Positions 16,637-24,996 of a DNA stretch of 64,000 nucleotides are shown in pieces. Position numbers and translations under genes: made by a program. Each line of letters opens with the position of its first letter. The stretch's first letter is position 1. The stretch covers positions 1 through 64,000 of the forward strand of contig NZ_JAHLEB010000016.1 of assembly GCF_018861735.1 (NCBI RefSeq). The letters are read 5' to 3'. Source of the DNA: Clostridium lacusfryxellense (GTDB taxonomy: Bacteria > Bacillota > Clostridia > Clostridiales > Clostridiaceae). The notes under the pieces were generated by a model. It was not told the origin of the DNA. It saw only the letters and a program-made list of their open reading frames with translations, and did no database searches.

Positions 16637-18220
16637 TTACACCCTATTTCTCTTTCGATAATCTGTTGGAGTCATCCCGTAATGTTCCTTAAATTGTCGA
16701 TTAAAATATAATATATTTCTATATCCAACCCGATCACATATTTCATAAATTTTAATTAATGGATCCAGAAGATACTTTCCAGCTCTTTCCATACTTACAC
16801 CTATCAAATAATCACCAAATTTTTCGTTTGTTGCTTCTTTAAACATATGACCTAGATAATTAGGTGAAAATCCGAAATAATCTGCCACCTCTTTAAGATG
16901 TATTTTATCTTCAATATGATCTTCAACATATTTTTTCATATCATTAATTATCTTCTTGTCTTTATTTTGATTTCTTTCTGATAATTTCTTAGAAACATTA
17001 GATAGTTTCATTACCAGCCAATCCTTTATATCTTCAATAGTCTCAAAATTTTCAGCTATCTCAAAGTTTATTAACTGCTGCTCAAAAATATTATGGACAT
17101 CATCGCCATTCTTTTGTAACATAGCCTCAAGCCTTGATATAAAATTAATTGTAAAATTATATACAGCTTTCTTTGTTCGGAAATCCTTTACATCGTGAAA
17201 TAAGTCCTCTACAGAATCATTTAATTTCAGTAGATTATTTTCTATTATAGAACTAAAAATGGTTTTTAATTTAAATTCTATATCTACTTGACTTTTAAAT
17301 TGCACTTTAGGTAAATTTTCGTAACATACAAGCTTACTTTTACCAATAAACATCTTGTATTCCAATGCTTCCTTAGCATTTTTGTAATATTTAGGTAAAT
17401 CCTCCACGCTTTCACACTCTCCACTTAGCCCTATGGTAATTGTTAAAGTGGAGTTTTTCTTGATTTTTTCAACTAACCTCATTAATAAGTAATTTAGAAC
17501 TGCTGGATCAAATTCCTTTAATATAATTGTAATAAGTCTTTCGTCATAAAAATAATAATAACCTAGATGCTCATAATTTATATAGTCAACAATCATATCT
17601 GTACACTTATGAAGTATCTCAATTCTCTCATTGTCATTGTATAGGCTAAGTTTCGACTTGACATCATCCACTTCAATAACAGCAGCATTGCACTTGGAAC
17701 CCTTGACTATTATTCCATAATATTCAAGTAATTCGCAATCTACATTTTTATTAGTTCCACTAAGCCATTGATGTAACATCTCATCTTTAAAAAGAGTTAT
17801 CGTATCCTTAAACTTAATATTAGGGTTAGCATTCACATTTTCGTTATTCAAAACATCTCTTATAGATTGTAATAATTCCAATAGTTCCTGATCTTTTACT
17901 GGTTTTAAAACATAACCAAAGGCATTTAGCCTTATAGCTTGCCTTGCATAAGCAAAATCTTCATGACCACTTATAAAAGCTATCTTTAAGTTGGGCCTTA
18001 TTTCCTTAGCCTTTTGGGCAAGTTCTAGCCCTGACATTATAGGCATTTTTATGTCTGAAATCAATATATCAACTTGTTGCTCCTTTAATATACGTAATGC
18101 AGAGAATCCACTATTCGCAGTAGCTATAACTTCAAGATTTAGCTCTGGCCAATCCACTCTTCTCTTTAACCATTCAAGATCAACTAGTTCATCATCTACC
18201 AACAGTACCTTATAGCTCAT
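16637..18220 (-). CDS. YesN-type response regulator with AraC DNA-binding domain
   Basis: A 527-residue regulator. The receiver domain (1-120) has the acidic pair in LLVDDE and the phosphoacceptor Asp56 in ILISDIKMP, with the conserved Lys in VLKPVKDQE. A long linker region follows, and the last 100 residues are two AraC helix-turn-helix units (DKIHLKEVADYFGFSPNYLGHMFK and GYRNILYFNRQFKEHYG regions). The start at 18220 has GGGGG 7 bases upstream; the TTG at 18226 is too close to it. It is the first gene of a two-gene operon with the sensor kinase. AraC-type proteins bind direct repeats spaced by two helical turns, exactly what the three shared promoters show, so it is the leading candidate activator. 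Confidence 0.88.
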   Translation of the reverse strand: MSYKVLLVDDELVDLEWLKRRVDWPELNLEVIATANSGFSALRILKEQQVDILISDIKMPIMSGLELAQKAKEIRPNLKIAFISGHEDFAYARQAIRLNAFGYVLKPVKDQELLELLQSIRDVLNNENVNANPNIKFKDTITLFKDEMLHQWLSGTNKNVDCELLEYYGIIVKGSKCNAAVIEVDDVKSKLSLYNDNERIEILHKCTDMIVDYINYEHLGYYYFYDERLITIILKEFDPAVLNYLLMRLVEKIKKNSTLTITIGLSGECESVEDLPKYYKNAKEALEYKMFIGKSKLVCYENLPKVQFKSQVDIEFKLKTIFSSIIENNLLKLNDSVEDLFHDVKDFRTKKAVYNFTINFISRLEAMLQKNGDDVHNIFEQQLINFEIAENFETIEDIKDWLVMKLSNVSKKLSERNQNKDKKIINDMKKYVEDHIEDKIHLKEVADYFGFSPNYLGHMFKEATNEKFGDYLIGVSMERAGKYLLDPLIKIYEICDRVGYRNILYFNRQFKEHYGMTPTDYRKRNRV

Positions 18221-18267
18221 TGTCAATCCCCCAAACTTTAAACTTTCAAAAACTTTTATTTAAAATT

Positions 18268-18296
18268 AGTATAACATTTTGTTTTAGTTATATCAA
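18268..18296 (-). promoter_or_regulatory. SigA-type promoter of the YesN-YesM operon
   Basis: Minus strand TTGATA (18291-18296), 17-bp spacer, TATACT (18268-18273), about 48 bases before the start codon. Near-consensus boxes suggest constitutive expression of the regulator pair. Confidence 0.7.
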
Positions 18297-18329
18297 TTAC
18301 ATAACCGTGCTTGTTACAAAGTAAAGATT

Positions 18330-19220
18330 TCAATGGTGATGAACCATTTCCCTATAGTACTTAGGCGATTGTCCTACAATTCTTTTAAAAGTAGAAGAAA
18401 AATAGTAAGGATTAGCAAAGCCTAAAACTGAGCTTACGCAGTTGATTTTAGATGCAGATGATTCCAAAAGCTCACATGCCTTTTGTATTTTAAGTCTTAT
18501 ATAATAGTCCATCGGCGAATACCCCGTTTTTTCTTTAAATACTCGAACAAAGTGGTATCTTGAAATGCTTGCATAATCCGATAATTGATTCAGATTTAGA
18601 TTCCCCGATATATTGTCAAGCATATAGGTAATGATCTTTTCTATATTGATATTATCATATTTATTTAACTCTGAGTTCATAGCTAAACTACTTATATAAC
18701 TTAGAATATTACTTAAGTATGATGTTGCAAAAATCAAATTACTTTGAGTATAACCCATAGATAATATTCTAAAAATATCCACAAGCCAAGATAATATTTT
18801 CGCATTACTACCTGTATGAATTACAGGATTTGAAGTTGAAATGCCAATCAAATTCATATACGAACTTGCACTTCGACCCCTAAAATGGATCCAATATTTA
18901 CTCCAAGGATCTTTATTATCCGCACCATAGGAGTGAGGAATATTTGGTGGGCAAACAAAGAAATCTCCCTTCTTTATAATCCATTGCTTTTCATTAATTT
19001 TTAGCCAACCTCCACCGCCTACGCAATAAATTATAACATAATCCTTGAGTATACGATTATTTACCACATGTCCATATGCTTTTGTATAGCATCCTGCCCA
19101 TGTGAGTAGAAGGTTTCCTAAAATCTCGTTTTGAGATTCCTTTTCTATAATATCCTGAGGAGTGTAAAATGACTTTTTGTTGTATGAGATGGTTTCCTCT
19201 ATTGCATTATTTTTGATCAA
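18330..19220 (-). CDS. AraC-family transcriptional regulator with cupin sensor domain
   Basis: A 296-residue regulator. The N-terminal half is a cupin-type sugar-sensing domain (IIYCVGGGGWLKINEKQW, KKGDFFVCPPNIPHSYGAD, WSKYWIHFRG). The C-terminal AraC domain has NLNQLSDYASISRYHFVRVFKE and NCVSSVLGFANPYYFSSTFKRIVGQSPKYYR. I prefer the TTG at 19220, which has AGGAGG 9 bases upstream, over the longer reading to 19271 that has no site. It is divergent from the beta-galactosidase gene with 140 bases between, the usual arrangement for a local activator of that gene. Confidence 0.85.
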   Translation of the reverse strand: MIKNNAIEETISYNKKSFYTPQDIIEKESQNEILGNLLLTWAGCYTKAYGHVVNNRILKDYVIIYCVGGGGWLKINEKQWIIKKGDFFVCPPNIPHSYGADNKDPWSKYWIHFRGRSASSYMNLIGISTSNPVIHTGSNAKILSWLVDIFRILSMGYTQSNLIFATSYLSNILSYISSLAMNSELNKYDNINIEKIITYMLDNISGNLNLNQLSDYASISRYHFVRVFKEKTGYSPMDYYIRLKIQKACELLESSASKINCVSSVLGFANPYYFSSTFKRIVGQSPKYYREMVHHH

Positions 19221-19360
19221 AACTTCATTCCTCCTACTATAATAATTAAAAAAATACTTCGTCATTAGCAATATATTATATCAATATAAGCAATATTGCA
19301 AATTTCATTTAGTATATTAGAGGGGTATAATTATAATAATGAAATATCAAGGAGGCATAT
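19221..19360 (+). promoter_or_regulatory. Divergent control region, AraC regulator / beta-galactosidase
   Basis: A perfect TATAAT stands at 19326-19331, but at 17-18 bp upstream there is no recognisable -35 (ATTTCAT), which fits activator dependence. An AT-rich inverted stretch around 19270-19300 (AGCAATATAT, ATATAAGCAATATTGC) may hold the binding sites. The exact sites are not proven. Confidence 0.5.
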
Positions 19361-22300
19361 ATGAATAACTTTCAAAAGTTTCATACAAAAAAAGATTGGG
19401 AAAATTTAAATGTCACTTCCATCAACAGAGAAGAATCTCATGCTCCCTGGGGTGCTTATGAAACCGGACTTCAATCAATGAGTTGTAATCGCTCTTTGTC
19501 CAAGTGGACAGATTCTTTAGATGGGACTTGGAAATTTGCCTATTATTCAAAACCTACAATGACAGACGCATTCTTTGAGAATGATTATAGCCACAGCCAG
19601 TGGAAAGATATTAAAGTTCCCGGAAACTGGGAATTACAAGGTTTCGGAGAGCCAATTTACACTAATACAGTATTTCCATGGAATTATTATACAAAAGATA
19701 AACAAGTCATACACCCCACTAATGAGGAAGATGCACGCGGCCTTCCAAATCCTCCGTACATTCCAGAAGAAAATCCCACAGGGTGCTATTTTAGGAAATT
19801 CAATATTTCTTCTGAGTGGTTAGGAAAAGATGTCTTCATTCATTTCAATGGTGTAGAAACAGTTTATTATCTCTGGATTAATGGGAAAGAGGTGGGCTAT
19901 TCACAAGACAGTAAATTGCCAAGTGAATTTATCATAACCAATTTTATAAAAGAAGGCGAAAATACCATTGCGGTGCAAGTCATGCGTTTTGCAGAAAGCA
20001 CATATCTTGAAGATCAGGACTACTGGTACCTTTCTGGAATTTTCCGCTCTGTTTCCCTATATGCAAAACCCAAAGCAAGGATTGTTGACTTTAAAATAGA
20101 TGCAATTCCCGATCTCTACTATGGCTTTGGAAATGTAAAAGCAGATGTAATCATCAACCGTTTTAATGGTTTTGCAAATTATAAGGTAAAACTAGATTTA
20201 TTTGATATGGAAGGTAATTTACTGGAAAGTGGAACTTCGGTTATAAATCCACAGGCTAACTATCGCTGCTATGAAACTCCTACCTCCAACACAGCAAGAA
20301 TTCAACTAAATATTAAAAATATTAAGCAGTGGACGCCAGAAACGCCTACTTTATACAAAGCTGTAATGACTTTAATATCCCCAACCAATGATGAAGTTGA
20401 TTTTGAAAGCTCTAGGATAGGATTTAAGAAAATTGAAATCTTAGACGGCGTTATATTGTTAAACGGTAATAGGTTAATTGTTAGAGGCGTCAATCGACAT
20501 GAACATGAAGCCTATGGTGGTCGCACTGTTGCAGTTGAACACATGTTGGAAGAAATAAAGCTTATGAAAAGACTTAATATAAACTCAGTAAGAACCTGCC
20601 ATTATCCGGATGATCCTATGTGGTATGACTTGTGTGATGAGCTGGGAATTTTGCTTGTTTGCGAATGTAATTTAGAAACTCATGGAGTAATGGGTTCATT
20701 GTCTCATAACCCTGCCTGGGGAACGAATTTTTTGGAAAGAGCAATTCGAATGGTGCTTACCCATAAAAATCATCCTTCCATATACTCTTGGTCTCTTGGA
20801 AATGAAAGTGGAGTAGGTGCAAACCATGCAGGAATGGCTGGATGGACTCGGGAATATGACCCTTCCCGTTTATGCCAATATGAAGCTGGGGAACCAGGAA
20901 AGAATATTTCTGATGTTAGAGGCAATATGTATGCATCGCAAAAACATATTTTACACATGCTTACAGATGCTGTAGATATAAGACCCATTGTACTAGTAGA
21001 ATACTTATATCAAATACGAAATTCCGGAGGAGGTATGCATAAGTTTTATGATTTAATTGAGAACTATAAAAGATTTCAAGGTGGATATATATGGGACTTT
21101 CAGGATAAATGTCTTGTTTCTAAAACTGCTGATGATGAGGATTACTTTTGCTATGGTGGGGATTTGGGCGAAAGTGTGGTAGACTTTGAAAGTCCAGGTT
21201 TTATGACCAGTAATGGAATAGTCTTACCAGATCTTACACTAAAGCCTGTAGCAGTGGAGGTCAAGCAAATTTATTGTCCAATTATTTTTGAAGAAAAATC
21301 AGAAGATAATGCTTGGGTTTTGGACGAATATATGGGAAATTTTACAATAAAAAATAGAAATCTTGTTTTGGATACAAATCCTTATGTGGTAGCCTATGCA
21401 GTTAGAGAGGATGGATATATATTAAAAACAGGTTTGTTTGAACTACCTTATCTAAAAGCAGGAGAAGAGATAAATGCTAGCTTCTCAGAGCATATTGATA
21501 AAAAACCAAATTGTGAATACCATGTGGAATTCAGTGTAACGTACGCAAAGGAATCTGTTTATGCCACCGCAGGCTATGAACTGGGCTGTTATCAGTTTAG
21601 ACTGGAAAGTGGTGTCTGTGAATATGGGCCTTCATATAAACTTGAACATAAAATAGCCAAAAACAAAATTTCTATAGAAAGTACTGAGGATATAATAAAA
21701 ATAATTGGAACCAATTTTGTTATCACCTTTGACAAAACCACCGGACTGATTCTTTCTTATATCAAAAACGGGGTGGAATATTTGAACCTTGGTCCCAAAG
21801 AGTGCCTAACGAGGCCACTAACAGGAATTGATGCTAGAAAAGGATGGGGAAGGTACTCGATCTGGGACGCGTTTGATATCAAAAATACAAACACCACACT
21901 CAAAAATATTTCTGCTGAACCTGTAGGATTGTCAAAGGCTTTAGTTGAAGTTGTGCGTGAAGTTAAATTTACTACGAATTCTTTTGGAATTATTGTTCTA
22001 ACAAGCTATACCATTAATAAAGATGGCGAAATAAAAGTTCAAACTAACTTTAATATTGATCCTTCACTAAGAGACTTGCCAAGGGTTGGTTTAGAATTAG
22101 TGATTCCTGAAGGTTTCGAGACTTTAGAGTATTTTGGACTTGGACCTGTGGAAAACTACATTGATAGAAACCATTCTGCAAAACTTGGGGTATTTAATAA
22201 TAATGTTGAGGATGAACACTTTGCCTTTATTCCACCTTCCGAAAATGGTGGTCATGAAGAAACTCGATGGATTACATTAATGAACGGCGATGGAAAAACT

Positions 22301-22534
22301 TTAAAAATTACTGCACCAATACCATTTCACTTTGATGTACACCACAATACCATCCAGGATTACAAAAATGCAAAACATGAACACGAACTTATACGAAGAA
22401 AGCAAAGCTATTTGCATATTGATGCTGCCCATAGCGGCATTGGCAGTGATATGGGTTGGAGCTCTATGCTTAAGGACAGTGAAAAGGTAGCTGCACAAAA
22501 TTACACTTTGGAGTTTACTATTTTCTTTGAGTAA
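19361..22534 (+). CDS. GH2 beta-galactosidase, LacZ-type
   Basis: A 1057-residue, five-domain LacZ-like enzyme, cytoplasmic. The sugar-binding domain begins near residue 35 (HAPWGAYET), the barrel has RGVNRHEHEA near 375, the acid/base Glu482 in WSLGNESGVG and the nucleophile Glu547 in IVLVEYLYQ. The usual CEYAHAMGNS segment is altered here to VEYLYQIRNSGGG, so the active-site loop differs from classical LacZ. The C-terminal beta-galactosidase small-chain domain is present (GLGPVENYIDRN, TRWITL). AAGGAGG lies 7 bases before the ATG. It is the only plus-strand gene of the cluster and is divergent from the AraC regulator. Substrate could be a galactoside or an arabinoside; not decidable here. 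Confidence 0.85.
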   Translation: MNNFQKFHTKKDWENLNVTSINREESHAPWGAYETGLQSMSCNRSLSKWTDSLDGTWKFAYYSKPTMTDAFFENDYSHSQWKDIKVPGNWELQGFGEPIYTNTVFPWNYYTKDKQVIHPTNEEDARGLPNPPYIPEENPTGCYFRKFNISSEWLGKDVFIHFNGVETVYYLWINGKEVGYSQDSKLPSEFIITNFIKEGENTIAVQVMRFAESTYLEDQDYWYLSGIFRSVSLYAKPKARIVDFKIDAIPDLYYGFGNVKADVIINRFNGFANYKVKLDLFDMEGNLLESGTSVINPQANYRCYETPTSNTARIQLNIKNIKQWTPETPTLYKAVMTLISPTNDEVDFESSRIGFKKIEILDGVILLNGNRLIVRGVNRHEHEAYGGRTVAVEHMLEEIKLMKRLNINSVRTCHYPDDPMWYDLCDELGILLVCECNLETHGVMGSLSHNPAWGTNFLERAIRMVLTHKNHPSIYSWSLGNESGVGANHAGMAGWTREYDPSRLCQYEAGEPGKNISDVRGNMYASQKHILHMLTDAVDIRPIVLVEYLYQIRNSGGGMHKFYDLIENYKRFQGGYIWDFQDKCLVSKTADDEDYFCYGGDLGESVVDFESPGFMTSNGIVLPDLTLKPVAVEVKQIYCPIIFEEKSEDNAWVLDEYMGNFTIKNRNLVLDTNPYVVAYAVREDGYILKTGLFELPYLKAGEEINASFSEHIDKKPNCEYHVEFSVTYAKESVYATAGYELGCYQFRLESGVCEYGPSYKLEHKIAKNKISIESTEDIIKIIGTNFVITFDKTTGLILSYIKNGVEYLNLGPKECLTRPLTGIDARKGWGRYSIWDAFDIKNTNTTLKNISAEPVGLSKALVEVVREVKFTTNSFGIIVLTSYTINKDGEIKVQTNFNIDPSLRDLPRVGLELVIPEGFETLEYFGLGPVENYIDRNHSAKLGVFNNNVEDEHFAFIPPSENGGHEETRWITLMNGDGKTLKITAPIPFHFDVHHNTIQDYKNAKHEHELIRRKQSYLHIDAAHSGIGSDMGWSSMLKDSEKVAAQNYTLEFTIFFE

Positions 22535-22580
22535 ATTTAAAGAGACAGTTAAATAATTTAAAGTAAATCTTGAAAAATAA

Positions 22581-22650
22581 AACACAGACTTAACAACGGA
22601 TACTGTAAAACTAAATCCAACTACAGTATCATCCGTTAACTCTGTGTTTT
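22581..22650. terminator. Long hairpin terminator after the beta-galactosidase gene
   Basis: AACACAGA..TTAACAACGGATACTGTA pairs with TACAGTATCATCCGTTAACTCTGTGTT around a 13-base loop, then TTTT. The stem exceeds 25 bp with small bulges, longer than most terminators, and can act on both strands. Confidence 0.8.
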
Positions 22651-22665
22651 ATGTGTTTAAATAAA

Positions 22666-22860
22666 TTAATGCTGCCTGTACTCATCTACAGCTTCTCGTG
22701 TTATTTGCACATACCTCTTTCCTTTATTAATATTACCATTTATAGCATAAACATCTCTTTGTGTTATCTCAAGTTTACAGCATTTAGTAATTCTTAATGT
22801 TTTTATTAAGTATTTTTTAAATGTAGCTTCATTTAAATTTTGCCTTTCAGTTTTTCTACC
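22666..22860 (-). pseudogene. C-terminal remnant of an unrecognised protein
   Basis: An open minus-strand stretch of about 65 codons ends VQITREAVDEYRQH-stop and contains RITKCCKLEITQRDVYAING. It has no start codon and meets a stop at its upstream end, so it is a 3' leftover. I do not recognise the family. It lies between the chromosome-side terminator and the oldest ssrA fragment. Codon usage is coding-like but no domain could be named. Confidence 0.45.
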
Positions 22861-22960
22861 ATAAATTCATCACTACACCACTATTTATTTTTTACCTTTC
22901 AAAAACCATGTTACGATGTAGTTCACTAATTATCCCAATAATCTAACTAAATCAGAATAA

Positions 22961-23121
22961 ACCCTCAACTAAATTAATTAGTCGAGGGTTTCACTGGTGG
23001 AGGCGAGGGGTGTCGAACCCCTGTCCGAAAGCCATAACACCTAGGCATCTACGAGTGTAGTCAGTACTTTAAAATCCCCTCTACTAAGCCCCTACTGGCC
23101 GGGTTTTAATTTTGGTAGCTT
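22961..23121 (-). repeat. Displaced ssrA (tmRNA) 3' end with terminator, fragment 1
   Basis: The terminator arms AAACCCTC and GAGGGTTT are followed on the plus strand by TGGTGGAGGCGAGG, i.e. the CCA end, T-arm and downstream pseudoknot of tmRNA on the minus strand. The first 80 bases match the functional ssrA with a single change; further in it diverges (pseudoknot sequence differs) and similarity stops near 23121. The 5' tRNA-like half and tag reading frame are absent. Its terminator is of the same type as that of the functional gene. I infer that it is the original ssrA 3' end left behind by the first insertion. Confidence 0.85.
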
Positions 23122-23284
23122 AATATTTCCCGCCTGTAGCTTTGTCAAAATATAAACATCATAAAAATCTCTCATTCTGTCGTTCCTAGAGACCATTGTA
23201 TCCAGCTTTTCAGTAAGCACCGTTTTAAGATTATATTCAAAAACCTGAATTGTTATATCATCAAAGATTATCTTTATGATTTCT
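23121..23284 (-). pseudogene. AbiEii-type toxin, C-terminal fragment
   Basis: Directly after the BCCT stop, in minus orientation, lies an open stretch reading EIIKIIFDDITIQVFEYN, then LKTVLTEKLDTMVSR, NDRMRDFYDVYILTKL, and then it runs into the ssrA fragment. EKLxTxxSR...RMRDFYD is the conserved core of the AbiEii/AbiGii nucleotidyltransferase toxins (type IV toxin-antitoxin phage defence). The N-terminal half with the catalytic site and the antitoxin gene are missing. The family call rests on this motif alone but the match is good. Confidence 0.68.
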
Positions 23285-23287
23285 TAA

Positions 23288-24835
23288 TTAATCTATCGGT
23301 TTACCATCTTTTGTATAATCTTCTTTAAATGAATCAAATTTCTTAGGATTTTTAGCCACTAATATAATACAATATGCCATAGCTAATTCAAGAAACATTG
23401 ATGGAAATCCTCCAAGATTAGATAACATCTTTATACCGTCTATCCCTGCAAATGATAGCATTACCCATGATACAACGCAGAGAAGAACCCCCCAAAATAT
23501 TTTCATTAACATTGAAGGTTCTGGACTTTCTGGTGATATACCAGTAGTACTCATTCCACCCATGGAAGAAGTCATGGCATCTGCTCCTGTAACATAAGAT
23601 AAGAATGCGGCGAATATAAAAATAGGTATAATCATAGATGCCAGTGGGTAATTAGATAAGAAAAGATAAACAGCTGCTTCCGGTCCTTGTTTCATTACTG
23701 CTCTGGCTATTGGAACACCATGCAACTGAGAAAATATCGCTCCTCCTCCGAATATAGACATCCACATCAATCCAAAAACTGATGGAAGAAAGAAGTTTGT
23801 CATAATAAGGTCCTTAACTCTGTATCCGTAAGAAATTCTACCAAGAAATAATCCGGTTATGGGAGACCATGCAAGCCAATTTGCCCAGTAGAACATTGTC
23901 CATCCCTTTGGCCATGGATCTCCTTCAACAATACCAGTAAATAGACTTTTTTCAAGAAAATGAGATATATAGTTAGCAAAAGATTCTACATTTAAATTAA
24001 GTATATATACTGTTGGACCTACAACAAATATAAATATTGCAAGCCCAATAAATATCCATGTATTTATCTGAGAAAGATTCTTAACCCCATTCATAAGTCC
24101 TGTAACTGCTGAAATTACGAAGGCTACCACTATAGCTATATCAACAAAAAGCCATAACGTTGTATTACTCTTAATTCCAAATAAATAACTAAGGCCTCCA
24201 GAAACTGTAAGTACTCCTGTTCCAAGTGAAGCTGCCATGCCTGCTACTAACGCAAAAAGGCATATAGCATCAATTCCCTGACCCCCAATTCCATAGGATT
24301 TTTCTCCAAGCAAAGGATATAATGTTGATCCTATGCTATAAGGCTTTTTCATATTGTAATATACAAAAGCAAATATAATTGTAGGAATCGTATATATAGC
24401 ATATGGTGTAAAAGTCCAATGAAGCATTAATGTTGATAATGAGAATATTGCTGCCTGAGGTGAATTTGGTGTTATACCTAATGATGCTGGAGGTGCTACT
24501 AAATGATACATTGGCTCCGCAGTCGCCCAAAAGAGTATTCCAATAGCAATACCTGTAGTTAGAGTGATTGAGAACCACTCAAATTTACCAAGCATTGGTT
24601 TAGCTTTAGAACCTCCAATTTTCACCTTTCCAAAAGGGGAAAAATATAATCCTACAACAATTATCAAAAAAATGATTCCACTTAGATTAAACAACCAACC
24701 AAAATTTACTAATATCCATGTATTAGCATCATTCACTATTTTTCCGAAAGCATCTTTATTAGCAAAACTCATAATTACCGCTGCTAACAATAGAATAACT
24801 GGGGGGAAAAACACTATAGGTTTTATCTTTTTCAT
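23288..24835 (-). CDS. BCCT-family transporter
   Basis: A 515-residue protein with 12 membrane segments of the betaine/carnitine/choline transporter family. The TM8 signature is present as WTMFYWANWLAWSPITG; canonical members have W where this has N (WAWW to WANW). In TM4-TM5, LHWTFTPYAIY replaces the usual HWGLHPWAIY, so one box Trp is Tyr. The flexible TM3 stretch GxGxG reads GIAIG. The aromatic cage is therefore retained in part but remodelled, which suggests a substrate other than glycine betaine. It has AGGAGGGG upstream, short tails, and is the last gene of an RpiR-controlled catabolic operon, so it is more likely a nutrient carrier or exchanger than an osmoprotectant system. Confidence 0.88.
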   Translation of the reverse strand: MKKIKPIVFFPPVILLLAAVIMSFANKDAFGKIVNDANTWILVNFGWLFNLSGIIFLIIVVGLYFSPFGKVKIGGSKAKPMLGKFEWFSITLTTGIAIGILFWATAEPMYHLVAPPASLGITPNSPQAAIFSLSTLMLHWTFTPYAIYTIPTIIFAFVYYNMKKPYSIGSTLYPLLGEKSYGIGGQGIDAICLFALVAGMAASLGTGVLTVSGGLSYLFGIKSNTTLWLFVDIAIVVAFVISAVTGLMNGVKNLSQINTWIFIGLAIFIFVVGPTVYILNLNVESFANYISHFLEKSLFTGIVEGDPWPKGWTMFYWANWLAWSPITGLFLGRISYGYRVKDLIMTNFFLPSVFGLMWMSIFGGGAIFSQLHGVPIARAVMKQGPEAAVYLFLSNYPLASMIIPIFIFAAFLSYVTGADAMTSSMGGMSTTGISPESPEPSMLMKIFWGVLLCVVSWVMLSFAGIDGIKMLSNLGGFPSMFLELAMAYCIILVAKNPKKFDSFKEDYTKDGKPID

Positions 24836-24938
24836 TAATAACCCCTCCTAGTATAATCTAATTACAACATCTTTACTCTTTGGAAATGATGACTCCATAC
24901 TTATTTATTGAAATATTGGAGCAACTATAAACAAATTT

Positions 24939-24980
24939 CCCAGGTCTTGCACAGCTTCGGCAGCTGCACATAAACCTGGG
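24939..24980 (-). terminator. Intra-operon stem-loop between FGGY kinase and BCCT genes
   Basis: CCCAGGT and ACCTGGG enclose a second short AGCT/AGCT stem. On the minus strand it is followed by AAATTTGTTT, a weak U-tract. It may reduce read-through into the transporter gene. Confidence 0.5.
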
Positions 24981-24996
24981 TAATCTAACACTATTA

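Noticed and set aside
22301-22585. Open frame antisense to the end of the beta-galactosidase gene
   Set aside because: It opposes a well-supported coding region and shows no domain or ribosome site.
22581-22650. An insertion-sequence terminal inverted repeat
   Set aside because: The two arms are separated by only 13 bases and are followed by T residues, so a terminator hairpin explains it.
22961-23121. A second working tmRNA gene
   Set aside because: It lacks the 5' acceptor half and the tag reading frame; only the 3' end and terminator are present. The same holds for the copy at 37526-37726.
24336-24578. Alternative minus-frame ORF inside the BCCT gene
   Set aside because: Overlaps a conserved transporter reading frame and has no support of its own.
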